Source: Algirhabdus cladophorae (GTDB lineage Bacteria > Pseudomonadota > Alphaproteobacteria > Rhodobacterales > Rhodobacteraceae). Taken from it: DNA of 64,000 bases. This document shows, in pieces, positions 37,161 to 44,541 of this stretch (positions are counted from its first letter, which is position 1; each line of letters opens with the position of its first letter). Made by a program: the position numbers and the translations under genes. The notes under the pieces were generated by a model. It did no database searches. It saw only the letters and a list, made by a program, of their open reading frames with translations, and was not told the DNA's origin. The stretch lies in NCBI RefSeq assembly GCF_044772865.1, contig NZ_CP173029.1, positions 744,001-808,000 of the forward strand, read 5' to 3'.

Positions 37161-37269
37161 GAAGTCCCCAAAGTTATTCTAAAAATTAGCTGTGGTAAAA
37201 ACCAGCAGATTCGCCCAGAGTGACCTAGCGAAAACCAGCTGTGCTACCTGCGGCGGCATGTCAAAATTT

Positions 37270-37329
37270 CCGACATGGGCGGCATGATGTAAGATTTGGT
37301 TTGGCCTTCGGGCCAAACAAATCTGGCGG
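37270..37329 (+). repeat. Direct repeat, copy 2: remnant of a groEL 3' end plus hairpin
   Basis: Reads CCGACATGGGCGGCATGATG followed by TAAG and the hairpin GTTTGGCC-TTCG-GGCCAAAC, then AAATCTGG, matching 36058-36127. Upstream, GCGGCGGCATG at 37250-37260 also resembles the groEL tail, separated by nine foreign bases. There is no groEL reading frame before it, so it is a scar, not a gene. Confidence 0.85.
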
Positions 37330-37379
37330 AGGCAATCGTCCCGTGGCGCTGCGTGATGGGTTCGAGGCGGCGACGGCCT

Positions 37380-37793
37380 TTAGCCCGCCTCGTTGGGATC
37401 GAAAGAATGGTGGATGTGTGCGGCTTTCCATGCGCCATTCTCTTTCAAGAGCGCAAAAGTGCTTCGAACACCGGGTACTGGCGCGCTTTGGTATCGCAAA
37501 ATCGCCGTCACAAGTAGGGTATTGCCAACAGCGAGCGCGTGTAGATCCTCAACGATTAAAGGCTCTATCGTACCGGACTCGCTTTGCTTTCCAGTCTTGA
37601 AAAACGTGGAAACTTTGCCGAAATGGTCCTCAAGGTCTGGCGAGTCACATCCGGGGTGATTGTCCCAAAACTTGGTGAAGTTTTGAGGTGAATACAGGGC
37701 CTTCAGTGCATCTAAATCTCTTTTGTAAAAGCACGCGTTGTAGCTATTTATAAAGTCCAGTGCTTCTTGACGGGCTTGATCGCGCGTACGCAT
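37380..37793 (-). CDS. NTF2/SnoaL-like protein
   Basis: A 137-residue protein predicted to adopt the NTF2-like fold (DUF4440/SnoaL type). Features are an N-terminal helix (ARQEALDFINSYNACFYKRDLDALKALYSP), central strands, and GAWKAAHIHHSFDP near the end. The ATG at 37793 is preceded by AAGGA. These folds serve as enzymes or ligand-binding domains; no catalytic set can be assigned. It lies just beyond the second groEL tail copy, on the minus strand. Confidence 0.65.
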   Translation of the reverse strand: MRTRDQARQEALDFINSYNACFYKRDLDALKALYSPQNFTKFWDNHPGCDSPDLEDHFGKVSTFFKTGKQSESGTIEPLIVEDLHALAVGNTLLVTAILRYQSAPVPGVRSTFALLKENGAWKAAHIHHSFDPNEAG

Positions 37794-38044
37794 CCCAATT
37801 CCTTTTTCGTTTAATCCTAACAGTCTATGTCCCCAACTATAGCGTGGCATTGATCAAAGGTCAGCGGTCCATGGCTCAACTTGGGGGAAAACGCAGTTTG
37901 GCCGCATAGCTGAATGTGTCGTCTTTTTGGTTATCATTGACACCCAAGTCTCTATTCGCCACAGATATCCTAAGGGGCCTGCGATTGCCCCTTTAGGCTT
38001 AGGCCCAAGTATCGCGTCCAAATGACCCTATCAAAGGACGCCAC

Positions 38045-38860
38045 ATGCCTGCTCTCAACGCTTTAACCCCCGCTGTACTCAACCGTTTTATCGGCACGCC
38101 CACTTGCCCTGTCCTGATCGACATTTGCACCGATGAGGACTTTGCGCTGGACCCCCAATTGATCCCAACCTCACGGCGTCACCCGTTCAAGCAGATCGAA
38201 ACTTTGGTGCCTGAACTGCAAGGTCAATCCGTTGTTATCATTTGTCAAAAGGGGCTCAAGCTGTCGCAAGGGGCGGCGGCGATGTTGCGCAGTCATAGCA
38301 TCCAAGCGGACTTTCTGGACGGTGGCCACATGGCGTGGGCCGATGCTGGCGGTTCCTTAATCCCTGCCGCAAAAATCCCCGACACACAAAACGGCAGCAC
38401 TCTGTGGGTGACCCGCCACCGGCCCAAGGTAGATCGCATTGCCTGCCCTTGGCTGATCCGCCGCTTTATCGACCCAAAAGCGCGTTTTTTGTTCGTACAA
38501 CCGGATCAAGTGGCGCTGGTGGCTGAGAAATTCGAAGCAACGCCTTTTGACATCGAAGGGGCTGCTTTGGGGCATCACAACGACAAGTGCAGCTTCGATG
38601 CTTTCCTCGACCATTTCGGGCTACAAACGCCCGCGTTAACCCACTTGGCGCAAATCATTCGCGCGGCGGATTTGGGGCAATTGGACGAGGTTCCCCAAGC
38701 GGCGGGGTTGCAAGCGGCCTCTCTGGGCTTGTCGCGGATGTTCAAGGATGATCTTGAACAATTGGAGGCGGGATTGACACTTTATGACGCGTTTTATTGC
38801 TGGGCGCGGGATGCGACGGGCGAAACCCATGATGCAACTTCACATCAGGCGCGCCAATGA
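38045..38860 (+). CDS. Rhodanese-ChrB domain protein
   Basis: A 271-residue fusion. Residues 1-110 are a rhodanese-like domain with the loop CQKGLKLSQGAA, where the Cys is the expected nucleophile. Residues 120-260 are a ChrB C-terminal domain (TLWVTRHRPKVDRIACPWLIRRFIDPKARFLFV, then GHHNDKCSFDAFLDHF). ChrB proteins act in chromate resistance, in some cases as sensors. It overlaps chrA by four bases (ATGA), so the two are co-expressed. A hairpin (AAGGGGC/GCCCCTT, 37972-37993) and a perfect TTGACA at 37937-37942 lie upstream. Confidence 0.85.
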   Translation: MPALNALTPAVLNRFIGTPTCPVLIDICTDEDFALDPQLIPTSRRHPFKQIETLVPELQGQSVVIICQKGLKLSQGAAAMLRSHSIQADFLDGGHMAWADAGGSLIPAAKIPDTQNGSTLWVTRHRPKVDRIACPWLIRRFIDPKARFLFVQPDQVALVAEKFEATPFDIEGAALGHHNDKCSFDAFLDHFGLQTPALTHLAQIIRAADLGQLDEVPQAAGLQAASLGLSRMFKDDLEQLEAGLTLYDAFYCWARDATGETHDATSHQARQ

Positions 38861-40086
38861 CCACGCTGACCCAAGCCACCAAGGTCTTTGCCAAAATCGG
38901 GTGTCTGTCTTTCGGCGGCCCTGCGGCGCAAATTGCGTTGATGCATTCGGAACTGGTCGAGCGGCATCAATGGCTTAGTGAAAAGCAATTTCTGTCGGGC
39001 CTGTCGTTTTGCATGCTGTTGCCGGGTCCAGAGGCCATGCAATTGGCGACCTATGCGGGCTGGCGCATGCACGGGGTGCGTGGCGGGCTGATCGCAGGGG
39101 GGCTGTTTGTCTTGCCCGGTGCGCTGGTGATTTTTGCGTTGGCCACGCTCTATGCGCTGTTTGGCAGCTTGGATGTGGCGCAAAGCCTGTTCATCGGGAT
39201 CAAAGCCGCTGTGTTGGCAGTCGTGATCCAAGCTCTGACCAAAGTCGCCAAGAAAGCCTTCAAGACACCGCTGCAATGGGGCTTGGCTGCCTGCAGTTTT
39301 GTGGCTTTGTTTGTCTTTAACTTGCCCTTTCCACTGGTCATCGCTGTGGCCGCTGGAATTGGGTTTTTCGCCACCAAAGCGCAGGGTGGAACAGCGTCGC
39401 CTCTAGTGCCGCTGGGCCAAACCATCAAAACAGTCGCCTTCTGGCTGGCCTTATGGCTTGTGCCAATCGCCGTGCTTGATTTGGTCTTAGGGCAAGCCTT
39501 CCTGAGTCAGATCGCCACGTTCTTTGCCACCCTCGCGGCGGTGACATTTGGCGGGGCCTATGCTGTTTTGGCCTATATGGCGCAAGAAGTCGTGCAAAAC
39601 TATGGTTGGTTGACGGCAGGCCAGATGATTGACAGCCTTGGATTGGCGGAAACCACACCGGGGCCGTTGATCTTGGTCACGCAATTTGTGGGCTTTATGG
39701 CGGGCTTTGCTGAGGCTGGATTGGGGATGGCTTTTGTTGCAGGACTGATCACGCTTTGGGTGACATTCATTCCGTGCTTTTTGTGGATCTTCGCAGCGGC
39801 GCCTTATGTGGAATGGATTTCGGCCCAACCCCGCCTGTCGGGCGCGTTAACGGCAATCACCGCCACGGTTGTGGGGGTGATCGCGAATTTGTCACTTTGG
39901 TTCGCCCTGCATGTCTTGTTTAACGACGTCAGCCGCACAGCATTTGGATGGGTGCCGAGCCTAAGCAGCCTCAATTGGCTGGCGCTGGGCCTTAGCCTGC
40001 TATCCTGCCTTTTGGTGCTGCGGTTCAACTGGAATATCCTTTGGGTCTTGGCCCTCTCTGCTGGTCTTGCCGTGGTCCTTGCCTAA
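38857..40086 (+). CDS. chrA: Chromate transporter ChrA
   Basis: CHR-family efflux permease, 409 residues, with the usual duplicated CHR domain. Both halves show the family pattern: FAKIGCLSFGGPAAQIALMH, then LPGPEAMQLATYAGW in the first, and VTFGGAYAVLAYMAQEVV, then GLAETTPGPLILVTQFVGF in the second. About ten membrane segments. It overlaps the rhodanese-ChrB gene and is followed at once by an EamA transporter gene that starts in its stop codon (TAATG). Confidence 0.93.
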   Translation: MTTLTQATKVFAKIGCLSFGGPAAQIALMHSELVERHQWLSEKQFLSGLSFCMLLPGPEAMQLATYAGWRMHGVRGGLIAGGLFVLPGALVIFALATLYALFGSLDVAQSLFIGIKAAVLAVVIQALTKVAKKAFKTPLQWGLAACSFVALFVFNLPFPLVIAVAAGIGFFATKAQGGTASPLVPLGQTIKTVAFWLALWLVPIAVLDLVLGQAFLSQIATFFATLAAVTFGGAYAVLAYMAQEVVQNYGWLTAGQMIDSLGLAETTPGPLILVTQFVGFMAGFAEAGLGMAFVAGLITLWVTFIPCFLWIFAAAPYVEWISAQPRLSGALTAITATVVGVIANLSLWFALHVLFNDVSRTAFGWVPSLSSLNWLALGLSLLSCLLVLRFNWNILWVLALSAGLAVVLA

Positions 40087-40934
40087 TGCGCCTTTTTCTT
40101 TTGACTGTTCTAGCCTTGGTGGCGTTGGCCGCCAATTCGGTTCTGAACCGGCTGGCCCTGACCACGGGCGGCATTGATCCGGCCAGCCTTGCGGTGATCC
40201 GGGTCGGGGCCGGGGCCGTGAGCCTGATGATCCTCGTGGCCGTTCAACAAGGGGTGCAGGCCATTACACCACAACGCAGCTTTTGGGGCCCGGCCAGTTT
40301 GGTGGCTTATATGCTGGGATTTTCCTTTGCCTACGTCAGCCTTGATACAGGTGTTGGCGCGCTGATCCTCTTTGGTGTGGTTCAAATTACTATGTTCGCG
40401 GGGGCCTTGTGGATGGGGGAGGCGGTCACGGCCAAGCGCTGGATTGGGGCTGGGATCGCCTTTATCGGATTGGTTGCTCTGTTATGGCCCGCAACGGCCA
40501 CAGCGCCCGATCTTTTGGGCAGTGCGTTGATGGCTTTTGCCGGTCTGGGATGGGGCCTTTATTCGCTGCTCGGCAAGGCCAGCACGAACCCTGTGCGCAA
40601 CACGATGTCCAACTTTATCTGGGCTTTGCCTGTCACTGCTTTGGGCCTGCTAGTGGTGCAAGACATCACACTCAGTCCGCAGGGCATCGCCTTGGCTGCG
40701 CTGTCTGGTTCTGTCACCAGCGGGATGGGCTATGCCCTGTGGTATGCGCTATTACCACGGCTTTTGCCCAGCGTCGCTGCTGTTTCACAACTCAGCGTGC
40801 CAGTGATTGCAGCCTTGGGTGGCGTGATTTTTGTGGCCGAGCCTATGACAGCACAGTTTATCGCGGCCTGCGTGTTGGTCCTTGGTGGCGTAGCTTTGTC
40901 CGTGGTGAACGTTAAGCGGGCGTCACCCGATTGA
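40086..40934 (+). CDS. EamA/DMT family transporter
   Basis: A 282-residue protein with ten predicted membrane helices and two EamA repeats (first ending about residue 130, second opening at GSALMAFAGLGWGLYSLLGK). The second repeat ends FVAEPMTAQFIAACVLVLGGVALS, a common EamA signature. The ATG overlaps the chrA stop by one base, giving a three-gene chromate-type operon. The substrate is unknown. It overlaps the end of purK by 23 bases. Confidence 0.85.
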   Translation: MRLFLLTVLALVALAANSVLNRLALTTGGIDPASLAVIRVGAGAVSLMILVAVQQGVQAITPQRSFWGPASLVAYMLGFSFAYVSLDTGVGALILFGVVQITMFAGALWMGEAVTAKRWIGAGIAFIGLVALLWPATATAPDLLGSALMAFAGLGWGLYSLLGKASTNPVRNTMSNFIWALPVTALGLLVVQDITLSPQGIALAALSGSVTSGMGYALWYALLPRLLPSVAAVSQLSVPVIAALGGVIFVAEPMTAQFIAACVLVLGGVALSVVNVKRASPD

Positions 40935-41991
40935 CGTGCCCCATTTTGCGGCCCTTTTTGACCTCGACCTTACCGTAGAGATGGATCGCAGCGGCTGTGC
41001 GCGCAATCTCGGGCACGGCCAGAACGTCGTCGCCGATCAGGTTCTCCATCACCACATCTGAATGGCGGGTGCCGTCACCCAAGGGCCAACCAGCGACCGC
41101 GCGGATGTGTTGTTCGAACTGGTCCACAAGGCAGCCATTTTGCGTCCAATGGCCCGAATTATGGACCCGTGGGGCGATCTCATTCACGATGAGGCCAGCA
41201 GGGGTCACGAATAACTCGACCCCCATGACGCCCACATAGTCCAGACTATTCAAAATCTTAGCGGCCAATAGAACTGCATCCATCCGCAAGGTGGCTGGGA
41301 TCGCGGCAGGGACAGTCGTTGTGGCAAGGATCCCGTCCTTGTGGACGTTTTCACCGGGATCATAGCACGCCACATCGCCTGCGGGATTGCGCGCCGCGAT
41401 GATTGAGATCTCTTTGCTAAAGTCGACAAAGCCTTCCAAGACGCTGGGCGCATCGGCCATATCGGCCCAGGCAGCACTTGCATCGCTGGCGTCCTTGAGG
41501 CGGACCTGCCCCTTGCCATCATAGCCAAAGCGACGGGTTTTGAGGATTGCAGGTGCGCCAATTTTTGCGACAGCCGCATCCATGTCCGCGGCGCTTTCCA
41601 CATTTGCATATGGGGCCACGGCAAGGCCTAGATCGGTCAGGAAGTCTTTTTCCGTGATGCGATCCTGAGAGGTCGCCAAAGCGCGCCGGTTGGGGTAGAT
41701 CGGGGCCAAAGCCTCGAGCGCGTCCAGCGCAGATGTGGGAATGTTTTCAAACTCATAGGTTATGACGTCAACAGCTGCGCCAAAGGCGGCAAGGGCCTCC
41801 GCATCCTCATAGGGCGCGCAGGTGTGGGCGTCGGCCACTTGGGCTGCTGGCGCATCAGGGGCCGGATCAAAGACATGACATTTCAGGCCAAGCCGAGACG
41901 CCGCAACAGACAACATGCGCCCCAATTGACCGCCGCCCAAAATGCCAATCGTGGCCCCGACGGGCAGTGCGTCAGTCATCGGTTGGCTCAT
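40912..41991 (-). CDS. purK: 5-(carboxyamino)imidazole ribonucleotide synthase
   Basis: ATP-grasp enzyme that carboxylates AIR to N5-CAIR in purine synthesis, paired with PurE. The 359-residue protein has GILGGGQLGRMLSVAA, ITYEFENIP, KTRRFGYDGKGQ and EIAPRVHNSGHWTQNGC. Start is the ATG at 41991, or the internal ATG at 41979; both overlap purE. Downstream of purE with an overlap of 8 to 20 bases. Confidence 0.95.
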   Translation of the reverse strand: MSQPMTDALPVGATIGILGGGQLGRMLSVAASRLGLKCHVFDPAPDAPAAQVADAHTCAPYEDAEALAAFGAAVDVITYEFENIPTSALDALEALAPIYPNRRALATSQDRITEKDFLTDLGLAVAPYANVESAADMDAAVAKIGAPAILKTRRFGYDGKGQVRLKDASDASAAWADMADAPSVLEGFVDFSKEISIIAARNPAGDVACYDPGENVHKDGILATTTVPAAIPATLRMDAVLLAAKILNSLDYVGVMGVELFVTPAGLIVNEIAPRVHNSGHWTQNGCLVDQFEQHIRAVAGWPLGDGTRHSDVVMENLIGDDVLAVPEIARTAAAIHLYGKVEVKKGRKMGHVNRVTPA

Positions 41992-42460
41992 CCGCGATGG
42001 ATGCGGAAAGGCTGTCGCGCCACACTTCCAAACGCATTGCCAGTTCCGGATCCGTATTTGCCAAGATTGCAGCGGCCATCAGCCCTGCATTTGCAGCCCC
42101 AGCCGCGCCAATAGCCATCGTGGCCACGGGAAATCCCTTGGGCATTTGCACGATAGAATAGAGGCTATCAACACCGGACAATGCCTTGGTCTGGATCGGA
42201 ACGCCGACCACAGGCACGCGGGTTTTTGAGGCCATCATGCCCGGCAAATGCGCCGCGCCACCGGCGCCTGCGATAATGACCTGCAATCCGCGATCAACAG
42301 CGGACTTGCCATAGTCCCACAACCGATCAGGTGTGCGGTGGGCCGATACGATTTTGGTTTCAAACGAGACGCCCAATTCATCCAGCAAGATGGCGGCCTC
42401 TTTCATCGTCGGCCAATCCGATTGGCTGCCCATGATAATGCCAACTTTGATATCGCTCAT
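41972..42460 (-). CDS. purE: 5-(carboxyamino)imidazole ribonucleotide mutase
   Basis: Converts N5-CAIR to CAIR. The 162-residue protein contains MGSQSDWPTM, VSAHRTPDRLWDYG and AGAGGAAHLPGMMAS, the substrate-binding loops of class I PurE. ATG at 42460 follows GAGGGTCCT. It forms purE-purK on the minus strand. Confidence 0.96.
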   Translation of the reverse strand: MSDIKVGIIMGSQSDWPTMKEAAILLDELGVSFETKIVSAHRTPDRLWDYGKSAVDRGLQVIIAGAGGAAHLPGMMASKTRVPVVGVPIQTKALSGVDSLYSIVQMPKGFPVATMAIGAAGAANAGLMAAAILANTDPELAMRLEVWRDSLSASIADEPTDD

Positions 42461-42530
42461 AGGACCCTCGTCATTGCAATTGCGCACGGGCTGTCGCCGT
42501 GAAAGGCCGCACTATACTGGCGCGCTGCGA

Positions 42531-42749
42531 TTACGCAATAATATCAGGGGTCAATATGTCTTCGATCCGCGCGATCTGATCTTTCAACGCCAGCTTTTGC
42601 CGTTTGAGCCGTTGCAGGGTCAGTTGATCTGCGGTGGATTTGTCGTGCAGAGCCTCGATCGACGCATCAAGATCGCGGTGTTCTTGCTGAAGTACAGCAA
42701 GTTTGACGCGTAAAACCTCGTCCGTCTTCATCTCTATTTCAGCATTCAT
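42531..42749 (-). CDS. DUF465 family protein
   Basis: A 72-residue, mostly helical protein (RVKLAVLQQEHRDLDASIEAL and LKRQKLALKDQIARIEDIL) matching DUF465/YdcH, a small alphaproteobacterial and gammaproteobacterial family of unknown function. It would form a short antiparallel coiled coil. It is ahead of purE on the same strand with 70 bases between. Confidence 0.8.
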   Translation of the reverse strand: MNAEIEMKTDEVLRVKLAVLQQEHRDLDASIEALHDKSTADQLTLQRLKRQKLALKDQIARIEDILTPDIIA

Positions 42750-42814
42750 GGCTCAAACTTTCAGCACTCAGGCTACAGAGATACGAATTTTTGGCGATTC
42801 GGCATAGGCCTAGC

Positions 42815-42845
42815 CTTGCGAAAGGTTAACCATCGCCCCATATTT
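42815..42845 (+). promoter_or_regulatory. Heat-shock (sigma-32 type) promoter of hsp20
   Basis: CTTGCGA at 42815-42821 and CCCCATATTT at 42836-42845 are separated by 14 bases. The -10 is an exact match to CCCCATNT and the -35 a near match to CTTGAAA. It is 63 bases ahead of the hsp20 start and points to RpoH control. Confidence 0.8.
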
Positions 42846-42907
42846 TAGACACGGGCCGCCACATAGGGGCCTGATACGGACGTCGCTTTAACCTTTAAGG
42901 ACGCAAG

Positions 42908-43327
42908 ATGAGTAAACTATTGTTGGGGTCACACCCGTTTCTTTTGGGCTTTGAACAGCTCGAACAGTTGGTGGAACGCACTGCCAAGACCGGCAATGAC
43001 GGCTATCCACCCTATAATATCGAACAAACCTCGGAGAACTCGTACCGGATCACATTGGCTGTGGCTGGCTTTGCCGAAGCCGATCTGTCGATCACGGTTG
43101 AGGACCGGCAACTGGTCATACGCGGGCGTCAGACCGACGACGCTGAAGGGCGATTGTTCCTGCATCGTGGCATCGCGGCGCGTCAGTTCCAAAAAAGCTT
43201 TGTCCTCGCCGATGGTGTTGATGTGGGCGGGGCGGACATAAAAAACGGATTGCTGCATGTTGATTTGACCCGTGCCGTGCCCGACAAGATCATTCAGACA
43301 ATCAAAATCAATGGGGAGACCGCCTGA
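42908..43327 (+). CDS. Hsp20/alpha-crystallin family small heat-shock protein
   Basis: ATP-independent holdase of 139 residues. It begins MSKLLLGSHPFLLGFEQLEQLVERTAK, as in IbpA-like proteins of this group. The alpha-crystallin domain spans about 38-130 (YRITLAVAGFAEADLSITVEDRQLVIRG, FQKSFVLADGVDVGGADIKNGLLHVDL), but the C-terminal IxI motif is not clearly present. RpoH-type promoter upstream, and a DUF1150 gene starts in its stop codon. Confidence 0.93.
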   Translation: MSKLLLGSHPFLLGFEQLEQLVERTAKTGNDGYPPYNIEQTSENSYRITLAVAGFAEADLSITVEDRQLVIRGRQTDDAEGRLFLHRGIAARQFQKSFVLADGVDVGGADIKNGLLHVDLTRAVPDKIIQTIKINGETA

Positions 43328-43557
43328 TGGAAACTGCTTATAATTTTGAAGGCCAAACTGACGAAGATCGCACAGTTTATGTAAAGGCTGTCGATGTCGC
43401 TGATTTGCCGCTGCAAGTGCAAGAAGAAGCTGGCGAATTGAAACAGCTGTTTGCGGTTCACAATGCACAAGGCGAGCAATTGGCCTTGGTCGCTGGCCGC
43501 GCGATGGCCTTCGATTTGGCCCGCCAAAACGACTATGCCCCCGTAACTTTGCAATGA
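43327..43557 (+). CDS. DUF1150 family protein
   Basis: A 76-residue protein, METAYNFEGQTDEDRTVYVK at the N-terminus, then LFAVHNAQGEQLALVAGRAM. DUF1150 proteins regularly follow small heat-shock genes in alphaproteobacteria. ATG overlaps the hsp20 stop by one base (TGATG), so it is heat-shock co-expressed. Function unknown. phzF overlaps its end by four bases. Confidence 0.82.
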   Translation: METAYNFEGQTDEDRTVYVKAVDVADLPLQVQEEAGELKQLFAVHNAQGEQLALVAGRAMAFDLARQNDYAPVTLQ

Positions 43558-44426
43558 CAAAATACGCCGTTGACTGGGTGGACGCCTTTACGGATCGCCC
43601 CTTCAGCGGCAATGGCTGCGCCGTGGTCCAAGATGCAGGGGCTTTGGATGATGCCACTTGCATGGCCTTCGTGGCGGAAACTTCGCTGGTCGAATGTACA
43701 TTCGTCGAACCTTCGGACATCGCTGATTTCAAGGTGCGTTACTTTCTGGCCAGTCGCGAGATCCCCTTTGCGGGGCATCCGACGATTGCAACTGTGGCGG
43801 CATTCCTATCGCGCGGAATGGTGAACGGCACCTCTTTGACATTAGAGACGGGTGCGGGCCTTGTGGCGGTCGAGATTGACGCGTCACTCACACCGCCGCG
43901 CATTTCAATGACCCAAGTCGCACCTGCGTTTGGGCCAAAACTTGACCCAGTTCTGGTCGCGGCAGTGGGTGGCTTGACAGCGCAAGATATCATCAGTCCT
44001 CCGCAAATTGTCTCAACCGGTTTGCCGTTTTGCATTACAGTGCTGGCCAACCAAGGCGCCCTTGATCGCTGCACGCTCGACGTTGAGGCTTTGGCGGCTC
44101 TGGCTGCTGCATCTGGCAGTGATGGTATTGATATGATGGAACCTTTTTGGGTGACGTTGGATGGGCAGACCACTTTGTCGCGCCTTTTGATGGCACCGCC
44201 CAGCCCTGCGGAGGACGCATTTACCGGCTCGGCCTCAGGGGCGATGGCTGCCTATCTGTGGGCAAACGGGCTGATCAAATCGCCGCACCTTCGGGCGACC
44301 CAAGGCCATATGTTGGGCCGGTTAGGGCAGGCTGATGTGACGGTGCAGGGGCCACCGGATGCAATAACAGGCGTCCAAGTCGCGGGCCAAGCCTATGTGT
44401 TGATGTCGGGTGAATTGAGCCTCTGA
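43554..44426 (+). CDS. PhzF family isomerase/epimerase
   Basis: A 290-residue PhzF-fold protein: VDAFTDRPFSGNGCAVV, AETSLVECTFV with Glu residues near the known catalytic position, FAGHPTIATVAAFL, and FTGSASGAMAAYLW in the second half. No phenazine gene is near, so it is probably a racemase or isomerase of small metabolites. Last gene of hsp20-DUF1150-phzF by overlap (ATGA). Confidence 0.85.
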   Translation: MTKYAVDWVDAFTDRPFSGNGCAVVQDAGALDDATCMAFVAETSLVECTFVEPSDIADFKVRYFLASREIPFAGHPTIATVAAFLSRGMVNGTSLTLETGAGLVAVEIDASLTPPRISMTQVAPAFGPKLDPVLVAAVGGLTAQDIISPPQIVSTGLPFCITVLANQGALDRCTLDVEALAALAAASGSDGIDMMEPFWVTLDGQTTLSRLLMAPPSPAEDAFTGSASGAMAAYLWANGLIKSPHLRATQGHMLGRLGQADVTVQGPPDAITGVQVAGQAYVLMSGELSL

Positions 44427-44452
44427 TAGCGGGCTAAACTAGACGGATTTAA

Positions 44453-44486
44453 GGAAAAAGGGCGCAACCTGAATGGTCGCGCCCTT
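44453..44486 (-). terminator. Intrinsic terminator of the MarR-Sat-CysC gene
   Basis: On the minus strand AAGGGCGC (44486-44479) pairs with GCGCCCTT (44465-44458), followed by TTTCC. A perfect eight-base stem with a 13-base loop, 55 bases after the stop codon at 44542. Confidence 0.8.
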
Positions 44487-44541
44487 GAATATCGGGCATT
44501 ACGTTTTCAAAGAAAACATGTGGCCCAACGACCTTGCCGAA

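Noticed and set aside
37972..37993. Intrinsic terminator ahead of the chromate operon
   Set aside because: AAGGGGC/GCCCCTT forms a stem, but TAGGCTTAGG rather than a T run follows in either direction.
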